Below are positions 4,866 to 11,951 of a DNA stretch of 35,527 nt, piece after piece. Under the pieces are notes generated by a model. The model worked only from the letters and a program-made list of their open reading frames with translations, did not search any database and was not told the origin of the DNA. Each line of letters begins with the position of its first letter. Position 1 is the stretch's first letter. The stretch comes from an uncultured Oscillospiraceae bacterium (GTDB lineage Bacteria > Bacillota > Clostridia > Oscillospirales > Oscillospiraceae): assembly GCA_900764755.1 (NCBI GenBank), contig CAAFPE010000016.1, positions 1-35,527 on the forward strand, read 5' to 3'. Position numbers and translations under genes: made by a program.

Positions 4866-4894
4866 ATTATACCATGGGAACGTGTGTTTGACAA
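4866..4894 (-). promoter_or_regulatory. Strong leftward promoter, extended -10
   Basis: Minus strand TTGTCA (4889-4894), 17 bp, TGG-TATAAT (4866-4871). It starts 9 bp past the yoeB stop codon. Confidence 0.75.
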
Positions 4895-4902
4895 GGGGGA
4901 AT

Positions 4903-5163
4903 TTAGTCGTAGTGCCCTTTGCAGGAGGCAATCTCAATGACATCCCCCCGGACCCGGTACACCAATCGGTGGGTGTCATCGATCCGGCGGCTCCAGAAGC
5001 CGGAAAGGTCGCCTTTCAGAGGCTCTGGTTTGCCAATGCCCTCGAAACTTCCACGCTGGACGTCCTTCAGAAGAGCATTGATGCGCTTGATTATTTTCCG
5101 GTCCTCCGCCTGCCAGTAGAGGTAGTCGGCCCAGCCCCGGTCGGAGAACAGAATGTTACTCAT
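4903..5163 (-). CDS. yoeB: YoeB-family mRNA interferase toxin
   Basis: 86 residues, the family's usual size. Signature stretches include DYLYWQAEDRKIIKRINALL, GIGKPEPLKG, GFWSRRIDDTHRLVYR and CKGHYD. The residues equivalent to E. coli YoeB Glu46, Arg65, His83 and Tyr84 are present (Glu47, Arg66, His84, Tyr85), so the enzyme should be active. Family knowledge: it cleaves mRNA at the ribosomal A site and is held inactive by its antitoxin. It overlaps the antitoxin gene by 8 bp, typical of this operon. In a phage it may stabilise the lysogen or block competing phages. Confidence 0.93.
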   Translation of the reverse strand: MSNILFSDRGWADYLYWQAEDRKIIKRINALLKDVQRGSFEGIGKPEPLKGDLSGFWSRRIDDTHRLVYRVRGDVIEIASCKGHYD

Positions 5164-5428
5164 TCTCCATTGCCTCCAGCTCCTCCATAGTTTTTACGAC
5201 CACATATCCAGCATCCAGTTCGGCGACGGAGCGGCGGAGGTGTTCCATGTTGCTTTCGGAGTAGAAGGGGTCTACGGAGACCTCAAAGGGGATTCGCTTC
5301 TCCCGGCTAACCTTCTTGGCAAAGATGGTGAAAGCGGTGGTCATACTCATGCCCAAATCCTTACAGACAAGCTCCATGCTCTTTTTCAGGTCCTCATCCA
5401 TACGAATGTTTACCATGGATTGTGCCAT
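5156..5428 (-). CDS. relB: RelB/DinJ-family antitoxin
   Basis: 90 residues from ATG 5428, eight bases after AGGAAG; GTG 5437 is a less likely start. The N-terminus (SMVNIRMDEDLKKSMELVCK) is the ribbon-helix-helix DNA-binding region, and LGMSMTTAFTIFAKKVSREK follows the RelB/DinJ pattern. The C-terminal half, ending DAGYVVVKTMEELEAMENE, should wrap the toxin. Genes of this family repress their own operon with the toxin as corepressor. A DinJ-type antitoxin paired with YoeB rather than YafQ is a common shuffling. Confidence 0.9.
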   Translation of the reverse strand: MAQSMVNIRMDEDLKKSMELVCKDLGMSMTTAFTIFAKKVSREKRIPFEVSVDPFYSESNMEHLRRSVAELDAGYVVVKTMEELEAMENE

Positions 5429-5452
5429 ATGGATCACTTCCTCTCTGATCCT

Positions 5453-5481
5453 ATTTTAGCAAGCAGAACAAATAATGTCAA
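5453..5481 (-). promoter_or_regulatory. Toxin-antitoxin operon promoter
   Basis: Minus strand TTGACA (5476-5481), 17 bp, TAAAAT (5453-5458), 25 bp before the antitoxin start. Confidence 0.8.
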
Positions 5482-5488
5482 TATATAT

Positions 5489-5505
5489 GCTTTACATTGT
5501 ATAGC
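5489..5505. promoter_or_regulatory. Possible XRE operator
   Basis: GCTTTACATTGTATAGC is a 17-bp imperfect palindrome just upstream of the XRE gene at 5521 and next to the toxin-antitoxin promoter. Confidence 0.35.
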
Positions 5506-5520
5506 GAAAGAGGCGAGTGT

Positions 5521-5733
5521 ATGCGTGAGAATTTGAGAAAGGCCCGAAAGACTGCTGGGATGACCCAGCAGGCCATGGCGGACAAACTTGGAATTTCTTT
5601 GCGGTACTATCAACAGATTGAGGCAGGAGATCGGACGGGAGATTTTTCTGTCTGGGACACTTTGGAGGATATTACTGGAATCCATCAAAGGACTTTAAGA
5701 GAGATAGATCCCGCCCCAAAAGGTAGTCGGTAG
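5521..5733 (+). CDS. XRE-family regulator, 70 aa
   Basis: A single HTH domain: MRENLRKARKTAGMTQQAMA and the recognition region ISLRYYQQIEAG. ATG 5521 follows GAGGCGAG. Its last 62 bases overlap the 3' end of another XRE gene on the opposite strand (5672-5899), so the two regulators are encoded tail-to-tail and partly antisense. It probably controls its own promoter and perhaps the toxin-antitoxin promoter. Target unknown. Confidence 0.8.
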   Translation: MRENLRKARKTAGMTQQAMADKLGISLRYYQQIEAGDRTGDFSVWDTLEDITGIHQRTLREIDPAPKGSR

Positions 5734-5899
5734 GTACTTGCAGGACATCTGCCAATTTTATCAGCATATCCAGAGGCGGCTCGCGTGTGCCTTGTTCGTA
5801 GCACTGGTAGCTTCTTAGGGCTAATCCGACTGTATCAGCAAGTCGTTGCTGTGTAAGGCCTCTGGCCATGCGAGTTTCTCGAAGTATTTTTCCAAACAT
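5672..5899 (-). CDS. XRE-family regulator, 75 aa
   Basis: HTH domain (ILRETRMARGLTQQRLADTV, LALRSYQCYEQGTREPPLDM) with a short tail ending in PTDYLLGRDLSL. AAGGAGGGATTTC before ATG 5899 is a strong ribosome site. It is divergent from the early operon across 5900-6009, where the operon promoter and a 17-bp palindrome lie. I infer that this protein represses the early (replication) operon and itself. Confidence 0.82.
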   Translation of the reverse strand: MFGKILRETRMARGLTQQRLADTVGLALRSYQCYEQGTREPPLDMLIKLADVLQVPTDYLLGRDLSLLKSFDGFQ

Positions 5900-5918
5900 G
5901 AAATCCCTCCTTACGGGC

Positions 5919-5947
5919 TTGACTACGTGCTGATTGTACGGTATAAT
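5919..5947 (+). promoter_or_regulatory. Early operon promoter
   Basis: TTGACT (5919-5924), 17 bp, TATAAT (5942-5947). It reads into the 6010-13385 operon. Confidence 0.85.
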
Positions 5948-5960
5948 GCGCTCAAAGACA

Positions 5961-5977
5961 GCGTACAGATAGTACGC
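5961..5977. promoter_or_regulatory. Early operon operator
   Basis: GCGTAC-AGATA-GTACGC, a perfect 6-5-6 inverted repeat about 14 bp after the -10. More GTAC-centred half-sites lie at 5936 and 5988. Likely site of the XRE protein at 5672-5899. Confidence 0.6.
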
Positions 5978-6009
5978 AGCGCAAATAGTACGTAATAGGA
6001 GGGCGCAAC

Positions 6010-6255
6010 ATGAACACTAACACAGCGAGATACTTGGGGATCAGCCTCGACACTCAGGCCTGCGCGAATTGCAGGCACTTTTACCAGCACTATATTCTGG
6101 ATCCGATGTCCGGCGGCAGATACTGCGTACCAGTATATAGCGGACACTGCTGCTACCCCCGGTTCAAATACCGTAAGGTGAGCGATGTGTGCGAGCACTT
6201 TGAGCGGACAGAGGATGATGAGTACAAAAATAGAAAGAAGGATAAAAATGCTTAG
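6010..6255 (+). CDS. Cys-rich, probably zinc-binding protein, 81 aa
   Basis: First gene of the early operon. Cysteines and histidines are spaced as CANCRHFYQH, GRYCVP, GHCCYPRF and VCEHFER, suggesting one or two zinc sites; the tail is highly charged (EDDEYKNRKKDKNA). AGGAGGG before the start. No named family recognised; similar Cys-rich proteins are common at the head of Firmicute phage early operons. Confidence 0.75.
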   Translation: MNTNTARYLGISLDTQACANCRHFYQHYILDPMSGGRYCVPVYSGHCCYPRFKYRKVSDVCEHFERTEDDEYKNRKKDKNA

Positions 6256-6517
6256 TTTTATTGATTTGATTGATATAACTGACAGTGCAGCCCAAGATCT
6301 GGAAGCAACGATTTCGTTGCTTGGGATCATCAAAGATCGTGTATATCAGTTTGCAGAAATCCATGAAAACAATGATGCCTTTGATCTGCTCGCACACCGA
6401 CAAGGTATCAACCATTTGCTCTTGGCTCTTGATGGATTTGAACTTTCACTTGAGTGCGTAAAGCGTACGTTAGCGGATGCGTCCAAAGATGCAGAGGAAA
6501 GTAGGGATCAGAAATGA
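6248..6517 (+). CDS. Hypothetical early protein, 89 aa
   Basis: Helical acidic protein starting MLSFIDLIDITDSAAQDLEA, with a tail ADASKDAEESRDQK. ATG 6248, after AGAAGGAT, overlaps the end of the previous gene by 8 bp, and its own end overlaps the initiator by 4 bp (ATGA), so it is translationally coupled on both sides. Function unknown. Confidence 0.7.
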   Translation: MLSFIDLIDITDSAAQDLEATISLLGIIKDRVYQFAEIHENNDAFDLLAHRQGINHLLLALDGFELSLECVKRTLADASKDAEESRDQK

Positions 6518-7329
6518 GTGAGAAGGTCCAGAGAGGATATTGGGGTGTCCTTCCTGGAGAAATTGTACACGATCCTGCCTTGACAATCGCGGCACGGTAT
6601 CTCTATGTAATTCTTTCCTCCATGGCGGGCAAGAAAGGCTTCTGCTGGCCATCTAATGAAGATATTGCAGGAGAACTTGGCTTATCAAAGCGCAGGGCGG
6701 TTGAACTTCTGGCGATGCTGAGAGATGCTGGATACATCAAAATTTTATTTAAGCCCTATGGGAAAGGAGAGCGTCGTTATATCTATTGCGGTATGTTTCC
6801 TGAGCGGGCTGACATTGATCCTGATGACGAAGAGAAGCAGTGCGAGGAATCGCACGGGGTGGATGCGGAGGATTGCGTACCCCCATGCGAAAATTCGCAC
6901 GACCCCCATGCGAAAAATACGTTTGCATATATAGGTAGAACTTTAAAAGAAGAAAAACAAAAAGAACTTACTTCCGAAGGGGCACAATCTGGTTCCAAAA
7001 TGAAGCCAAGCAAGTACGATCTGGCGGAGGATGCCAAACCACTTTTGACCCAATATGTTGGGAAAGACCGGGAACTGGCGGTCGTCATACAGGATATGAT
7101 TGCCAGCCGAACAGAACTAAAGGCAGTCAATTCCAAACGGGCGATTCGGGCAATGCTATCCGAATTAGACAGACTTTCAGGCGGTTCGCGGGCGAATAAG
7201 CTTGCCTTACTTCGACGGGCAATTTCCAGTGGGTGGAAAACAGTTTACCCCATGCGCCCCGATGAATTGCCGGAGAAACCTGAGAAAGATCCCACCCTGG
7301 TGGCCCGGGAGGAGGTGGCCACATGGTAG
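6514..7329 (+). CDS. Phage replication initiator (winged-helix, DnaD-like organiser)
   Basis: 271 residues. Residues ~8-100 are a winged helix (LTIAARYLYVILSSMAG, WPSNEDIAGELGLSKRRAVE, MLRDAGYIKI) as in phage initiators with the helix_turn_helix_36 fold. Residues ~108-140 are low-complexity (CEESHG, CENSHDPHAKN) and are encoded by the repeated DNA of the putative origin. The C-terminal half is helical and likely recruits helicase or its loader. It overlaps dnaB by 7 bp. Initiators with the origin inside their own gene are well known (lambda O type). Confidence 0.82.
   Translation: MSEKVQRGYWGVLPGEIVHDPALTIAARYLYVILSSMAGKKGFCWPSNEDIAGELGLSKRRAVELLAMLRDAGYIKILFKPYGKGERRYIYCGMFPERADIDPDDEEKQCEESHGVDAEDCVPPCENSHDPHAKNTFAYIGRTLKEEKQKELTSEGAQSGSKMKPSKYDLAEDAKPLLTQYVGKDRELAVVIQDMIASRTELKAVNSKRAIRAMLSELDRLSGGSRANKLALLRRAISSGWKTVYPMRPDELPEKPEKDPTLVAREEVATW
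6841..6921. other. Putative phage replication origin (iteron-like repeats)
   Basis: Inside the initiator gene. TGCGA-GGAA-TCGCA (6841-6854), TGCGA-AAAT-TCGCA (6886-6899) and TGCGAAAAATACG (6909-6921). ACCCCCATGCGAAAA occurs twice (6879-6893, 6902-6916) with a 23-bp period. An AT-rich stretch follows (6913-6970), suitable for unwinding. Confidence 0.6.
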
Positions 7330-8690
7330 CCCAGGAGGAGGACAGGCTCTCCGCGCAGGTGGCGGTGCTGGGCTCCCTGCTCATTGAGCCCAGGCTGGTG
7401 GGGCAGGCCCTGGAACGGATCCGCCCCGAGGACTTCCTTACCCCCAAGTGCCGCATGGTGTTCCAGGCCATTCAGACGCTGTTTGCCGAGGGCAAGCCCA
7501 CCGACGCGGTGACCGTCCGGAGCAGGCTGGGGGGCCGGGAGGGCGATGGTTGGACCCAGTACCTGCTGGAACTCATGGAGCTCACCCCCACGGCGTCCAA
7601 CATCTGGGAGTACGCCTCCCTCATGCGGGAGCAGGCGCGGATGGCCAAAGTGGCTGAGCTGGGCGGTCTGCTCCAGGTGACCCAAGATATGGACAAGGCC
7701 CGGGGCTACATTGCCCAACTCAACGAACTGCTGGTGGATCGCCGGGGCATCCGGCGGATGGATATGTCCCAAATGCTCCTGGCCTTTGCCGAGCGGCACA
7801 GCGGCGAGCCGGTGGCTTACATGACCTGGGGCCTGCCCAAGCTGGACGCGGGTACATACACCGAGATGGGGGACATGGTGGTGCTGGGGGGCTACCCCTC
7901 CGCGGGCAAGACCGCCCTGGCGGTGTCCATGGCCTACCACCAGGCCAGGACGCACCGGGTGGGGTTTTACAGCCTGGAGACCAACCAGTACAAGCTGGCC
8001 GACCGCCTGGTCGCCAACCTGGCGGGGATCGAGATGCCCACCATCAAGCGCAACGGGATCTCGGAGGAGGAGTGGGGCCGCTTTGCCGCCTGCTCCGACC
8101 GGATCCGGACCCACCAGCTGGAACTGATCGAGGCCAGCGGCATGAGCGTCCAGGACATCCAGGCGGACGCCCTGGCCCGGCGGTACGAGATCGTGTACAT
8201 CGACTATCTCCAGCTGGTGGAGCCGGAGACCCGGAAAACCAACCGCACGGAGCAGGTGTCCGGCATCAGCCGGGGCCTTCAGCAGCTGGCCCACGGACAT
8301 GGGATGCTGGTGGTGGCCCTGTCCCAGCTCTCCCGGGCGGACAAGGCCGGGGAGGATAAGCTGGTGGAGCCCACCATGTCCGACCTGAGAGAGTCCGGGC
8401 AGATCGAGCAGGACGCGGACGCCATCCTGCTGCTCTACCTGGAGGAGCCCGGCAGGCCGGACAAGAGCCGCCGGGTGCTGAAGGTGGCCAAGAACAAGGA
8501 GGGCACCCGGGGGAGGATCTATCTGGTCTTTGACGGCCAGTACCAGCGCTTCCGGGAGAGCGCGCTGGAGGAGCCCGCCCCGGCGGCGAAGCGGCAGACC
8601 TGCAAGCGGCTACCGAAGGGCCAGCTGGACTTTTTCGACCTGCCGGACGAGCCGGTGCCATTTGAAGAAAAAACGGAGGAATCACCATGA
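7323..8690 (+). CDS. dnaB: Replicative DNA helicase, DnaB family
   Basis: 455 residues, normal for DnaB. The N-terminal domain (VAVLGSLLIEPRLVGQALER) is typical. The RecA-like domain has Walker A GGYPSAGKT (189-197), Walker B VYIDYLQL (Asp294) and conserved SQLSRADK, DLRESGQIEQDADAILLL. GGAGGTGGCC precedes ATG 7323. It unwinds phage DNA ahead of the host polymerase and should be loaded by the upstream initiator. GC content rises sharply at its start compared with genes to the left, marking a module boundary. Confidence 0.96.
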   Translation: MVAQEEDRLSAQVAVLGSLLIEPRLVGQALERIRPEDFLTPKCRMVFQAIQTLFAEGKPTDAVTVRSRLGGREGDGWTQYLLELMELTPTASNIWEYASLMREQARMAKVAELGGLLQVTQDMDKARGYIAQLNELLVDRRGIRRMDMSQMLLAFAERHSGEPVAYMTWGLPKLDAGTYTEMGDMVVLGGYPSAGKTALAVSMAYHQARTHRVGFYSLETNQYKLADRLVANLAGIEMPTIKRNGISEEEWGRFAACSDRIRTHQLELIEASGMSVQDIQADALARRYEIVYIDYLQLVEPETRKTNRTEQVSGISRGLQQLAHGHGMLVVALSQLSRADKAGEDKLVEPTMSDLRESGQIEQDADAILLLYLEEPGRPDKSRRVLKVAKNKEGTRGRIYLVFDGQYQRFRESALEEPAPAAKRQTCKRLPKGQLDFFDLPDEPVPFEEKTEESP

Positions 8691-9460
8691 GAACATTTGC
8701 GATCGTCAACCGCAAGGGCGGGGTGGGCAAGACCACCACTGCCATCAACCTGGCCTATGTGCTGGCCACCAGCTGCCGTATGAGGGTGCTGCTGGTGGAT
8801 GCGGACGGACAGGCCAACGCCACCCAGATCCTGCTCCCATCCGGCGAGTATGACGGCCTGGGAGCCCTGATGCGCGGGTATGCCGCCGGGGTCGAGGATT
8901 TGCTGATCCCCACCGATGTGGAGGGGCTGGATGTGCTTCCGGCATCGGCTGACCTGTGGGCGTTGGACTTGGAAGCGGATAAGGGGGCACACACATACAG
9001 CGCGGTTATGAATATGCGGGATGCCCTGGAGGAGGGTGAGGCCTATGACGTAATGGTCGTTGACTGCCCGCCCAACCTGTCGGCAGCCTGCGTGTCGGCC
9101 ATCCTGGCCAGCGATGCCGTCATCATCCCGGTGCTGTCCGACGCCTGCTCCGCTGTGGGTGTGGCCGATCTGGTGGATCAGATCGAGAGTCTGGAGTATA
9201 TTTGCCCTGGGATCCGGGTGGCTGGGGTGCTGGTCAACCAGTGGCACCGGGCTCCGGTGGTGGAGGACTCGGTGGCCTACCTCCGGGAGGACGGCCGGGT
9301 TCCGGTGTATGACACCGTGATCCGCCGCACAGACAAGGTCCCGGAGAGTTCCTGGGCCCGGATGTCAGTCCAGCGGTGGAGCCCCTGGTGCTCCGCGGCC
9401 CGGGATTACCGGGCATGGGCGGCAGAGCTGCTGGAGAAGGAGGGGATCCGCCATGAGTAA
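8687..9460 (+). CDS. ParA/Soj-family ATPase
   Basis: 257 residues with the deviant Walker A RKGGVGKTTT (9-18), VLLVDADGQANAT, and Walker A' region VMVVDCPPNLS. ATGA overlap with dnaB, 8-bp overlap with the DUF3102 gene. ParA ATPases partition plasmids together with a ParB-like DNA-binding protein and a centromere; here the DUF3102 protein and the palindrome at 9710-9733 are candidates for those roles (inference). No N-terminal HTH is present, so it is a short ParA, not expected to self-repress. Confidence 0.92.
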   Translation: MRTFAIVNRKGGVGKTTTAINLAYVLATSCRMRVLLVDADGQANATQILLPSGEYDGLGALMRGYAAGVEDLLIPTDVEGLDVLPASADLWALDLEADKGAHTYSAVMNMRDALEEGEAYDVMVVDCPPNLSAACVSAILASDAVIIPVLSDACSAVGVADLVDQIESLEYICPGIRVAGVLVNQWHRAPVVEDSVAYLREDGRVPVYDTVIRRTDKVPESSWARMSVQRWSPWCSAARDYRAWAAELLEKEGIRHE

Positions 9461-10760
9461 ACCCAATCTGGGACAGATCATCGCCCAGACCATGGCCAAG
9501 CCTGTGGAGGGGCGGAGCATTGAGACCATCACGGATGAGATTTTGGAGCTGAAGCAAACAGCTGGAGAGGCCATTCTGGAGATTGGAAACCGGCTGATTG
9601 AGGCCCAAACCATGCTTTCTCATGGAGAATGGCTTACCTGGCTGACGGAACGGGTGGAGTTTTCACCTCGCACTGCCCAACGGTTTATGCGACTCTCCAG
9701 GGAGTGGTCAAATGCGACAGCGCTGTCGCATTTGGGGGCAACCAAAGCCTTGGCACTCTTGGCTTTGCCGGCAGATGAACGGGAACAGTTTATGGCTGAA
9801 ACACACCAGGTAGATGGTCAGGAGAAAAACGTCATCGACATGAGCGCCCGCCAGCTGGAGCAGGCTATCAAGGACCGGGACGAGGCCCGCAAGGCCGCTG
9901 AGACCGCCCAGGCCGAAGCGTCAGCGGCGGAGCAGGCCCGGGCCAAGATGGAGGAGGACATGAAGCTGCTCAATGCCCGCCTGTCTGGAGCCCAGGAGGA
10001 CCGGGAGCAGGCCGCCCAGGCCGTGGCCCGGCTGGAGGCACAGCTGGCCGAACTGAAGGAGAAGCCGGTGGAGGTGGCCGTGGAGACCGTGGTGGACCAG
10101 GCGGCCATTGAAAAGGCCCGGGCGGAGGCCGTGGTCGGGATGCAGGCCAAACTGGACCAGGCCCGGGAGGCCAAAAAGCGGGCCGAGGACAAACAGAAGA
10201 TCGCCGAGGAAGCCCTGGAACAGGCCCGGCTCCAGCTGGAGGAGCAGGCCCGGATGGAGAAGGAGAAGGGGGATCTGGCGCGGGAGCGCCCCGACCCTGA
10301 TGATTGCAGAGCGCCTCGACTGAAGGGCGGACCTGGCCTTGTGTCTGGCATTGCATGGCACACTAGGGCGGATGAACCAGAACCTGGAGCCGAAATCATA
10401 ATCATTGATGATTCTGGTTTTGTTGACAGCAATGTGTACATTGGCGCCGGGGATGTGAAAGAGCCGGGGGTTCGATGGGATGAGGTTGCACTATGGACGC
10501 AAATGCCTGACGGTCCTACCGGAACTCCAGGCACTGTGGTACCTCCGGAGAATGGGTGGGTCCCACTCCAGTTTGTCAAGGGCATGGAGTGCCCACCAAG
10601 CGACGGAAAATATTATTGCAGGTTTGACTGTGATGGCACCGTGATTACACAAGTCGCCTGGTGGGATGGCTTCTCAAAATCGTGGAGTTTCAAAAAAGCT
10701 GGAGCAAAAATTGATGCCAAATGTATGGGATGGTTCCCGTTACCAGATGAAAATTTGTAA
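9453..10760 (+). CDS. DUF3102 protein with replaced C-terminus (DUF551-like)
   Basis: 435 residues. Residues 1-115 match the DUF3102 pattern (GEAILEIGNRLIEAQTMLSH, EWLTWLTERVEFSPRTAQRF), a ParB-like phage family of uncertain role. Residues ~125-285 are a long Glu/Ala/Arg coiled coil. From ~290 on, composition changes to mixed beta with two units like DUF551 (GWVPLQFVKG, DGKYYCRFDCDG, VAWWDGFSKSW, GWFPLPDE). DNA of this last part (about 10300-10760) is visibly less GC-rich than both sides. Probably a domain swap. Confidence 0.75.
   Translation: MSKPNLGQIIAQTMAKPVEGRSIETITDEILELKQTAGEAILEIGNRLIEAQTMLSHGEWLTWLTERVEFSPRTAQRFMRLSREWSNATALSHLGATKALALLALPADEREQFMAETHQVDGQEKNVIDMSARQLEQAIKDRDEARKAAETAQAEASAAEQARAKMEEDMKLLNARLSGAQEDREQAAQAVARLEAQLAELKEKPVEVAVETVVDQAAIEKARAEAVVGMQAKLDQAREAKKRAEDKQKIAEEALEQARLQLEEQARMEKEKGDLARERPDPDDCRAPRLKGGPGLVSGIAWHTRADEPEPGAEIIIIDDSGFVDSNVYIGAGDVKEPGVRWDEVALWTQMPDGPTGTPGTVVPPENGWVPLQFVKGMECPPSDGKYYCRFDCDGTVITQVAWWDGFSKSWSFKKAGAKIDAKCMGWFPLPDENL
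9710..9733. repeat. Perfect 24-bp palindrome inside the DUF3102 gene
   Basis: Each arm is AAATGCGACAGC, with no spacer. It contains the inverted half-sites TGCGA/TCGCA also seen in the putative origin. It encodes NATALSHL, so the gene stays in frame. A candidate centromere-like or regulatory site. Confidence 0.7.
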
Positions 10761-10776
10761 GGAGGGGGCGTGTGAT

Positions 10777-10929
10777 ATGAGGCTGTTAAACCCCGGCGAC
10801 CCGTGCCCCTGCTGCGGGCAGCCGATCAAAGAGGGTCTGCCCACGGAGACGATGGTATTACTGAGCTGGCTGGCGGAGGGGATGGCCCTCCGCCGGACGA
10901 TGAGAGGATGGGACGAACGTGCTGAATAG
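10777..10929 (+). CDS. Small zinc-ribbon-like protein, 50 aa
   Basis: Starts MRLLNPGDPCPCCGQPIKEG, a CxCC knuckle, then a hydrophobic helix MVLLSWLAEGMALRRTM. GGAGGGGG precedes ATG 10777; a longer frame from 10666 lies inside the previous gene and is rejected. Overlaps the SSB gene by 11 bp. Function unknown. Confidence 0.65.
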   Translation: MRLLNPGDPCPCCGQPIKEGLPTETMVLLSWLAEGMALRRTMRGWDERAE

Positions 10930-11341
10930 GATCGTGATTATGGGCCGCCTGGGCCGGGATCCGGAGGTGCGGTACACCCAGGCGGGGCGGCCGGTGGCCT
11001 CCTTCTCCCTGGCGGTGGACCGGGACTTCAAGGACAAGGCCAGCGGCGAGCGGGCCACCGACTGGATCCCCGTGGTGGCCTGGGAGGCCCGGGCAAAATT
11101 TGTCCAGCAGTATTTCCGCAAGGGCCAGCTGGCCGTGGTGGAGGGCCGCCTCCAGATCCGGGAATGGACCGACAAGGATGGCGGCAAGCGCCGCAGCGCC
11201 GAGGTGATCGCCGACGGCATCTACTTTGCCGGGGCCAGGTCCGCCCCGCCCAGCGAGGGCAACGCCGACGAGGGGACGCTCCCACCCCCGCCGGCCGGGG
11301 ACCTCCAGGACCTGGAGGATGACGGCGAACTGCCGTTCTGA
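10919..11341 (+). CDS. ssb: Single-stranded DNA-binding protein
   Basis: 140 residues, OB fold: NRIVIMGRLGRDPEVRYTQA, GRPVASFSLAVDRDF, WIPVVAWEARAKFVQQYFRK, KGQLAVVEGRLQIREW. Acidic proline-rich tail ending DDGELPF, the usual protein-docking tip. GTG start. It protects single strands at the phage fork and would serve both the DnaB-driven fork and any rolling-circle intermediate made by the Rep protein at 12621. Confidence 0.95.
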   Translation: MLNRIVIMGRLGRDPEVRYTQAGRPVASFSLAVDRDFKDKASGERATDWIPVVAWEARAKFVQQYFRKGQLAVVEGRLQIREWTDKDGGKRRSAEVIADGIYFAGARSAPPSEGNADEGTLPPPPAGDLQDLEDDGELPF

Positions 11342-11592
11342 TGGCGATGACCTTATGCTGGAGCTGTCGCCGGGCGCTGGGGACCATGGGATGCCCCTGG
11401 TGCGAGTACGACGAGATGGCGCACCGGGTGCGGTTTGAGCCGGTGCCCGGCTGGACAGCTGAAAAACAGGTGCGGGCCCACGGGATGACCTCCTACACGG
11501 TGATCCGATGCCCGCTGTACCTGGAGGACGAGGAGAGGAGCGCGGAGGCGCTGAGAGAGGAGTTGAGGGCATGGAACCCAGAATCCAGATAA
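11341..11592 (+). CDS. Small Cys-motif protein, 83 aa
   Basis: N-terminal zinc-ribbon pattern (LCWSCRRALGTMGCPWCEYD), two CxxC pairs, then a basic and acidic tail. TGATG overlap with ssb couples their translation. Family not recognised; probably nucleic-acid binding by motif only. Confidence 0.7.
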   Translation: MAMTLCWSCRRALGTMGCPWCEYDEMAHRVRFEPVPGWTAEKQVRAHGMTSYTVIRCPLYLEDEERSAEALREELRAWNPESR

Positions 11593-11948
11593 GCCGGGGG
11601 ATCGAGTCCTTTTTGGACTATCTCCGGGAGACCGAACAAGAACTGCATATCGCTGAGCAGACGGAGCAGGCGGCTAATGACGCCACACAGGACATCCTCC
11701 ACAGGCTGGAACTGTGCGAACTGGAGGACGTGGATGCAGAGCGGCTGGCCTATAAGCTGCGGGATGTGCGGCGGCAGCGCCGGGAGGCGAAGGACCGGAT
11801 CGACCAGACTGCTCCGGTGGCGGCGTGGCTGGAGGAACGGCGCACAGTGGTCAAGGAACTGGAGCGTCTGCTGGGCGAGGTACGCAAGCAGGAGCGGCGG
11901 GCCAACGACCGCATCTATACGCCAAAAACCAAGGTATTGGAGGAGTGA
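11571..11948 (+). CDS. Coiled-coil early protein, 125 aa
   Basis: Almost wholly charged helix (ESFLDYLRETEQELHIAEQT, ERLAYKLRDVRRQRREAKDR, TVVKELERLLGEVRKQERRA). AGGAGTTGAGGGC before ATG 11571, which overlaps the preceding gene by 22 bp. No enzyme motif. Structural or DNA-associated role possible. Confidence 0.7.
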   Translation: MEPRIQISRGIESFLDYLRETEQELHIAEQTEQAANDATQDILHRLELCELEDVDAERLAYKLRDVRRQRREAKDRIDQTAPVAAWLEERRTVVKELERLLGEVRKQERRANDRIYTPKTKVLEE

Positions 11949-11951
11949 CCC

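Noticed and set aside
4596..4979. Leftward frame overlapping the candidate sRNA and the 65-aa gene
   Set aside because: No ribosome site, Pro/Arg/Gly-rich composition, and it crosses a strong terminator.
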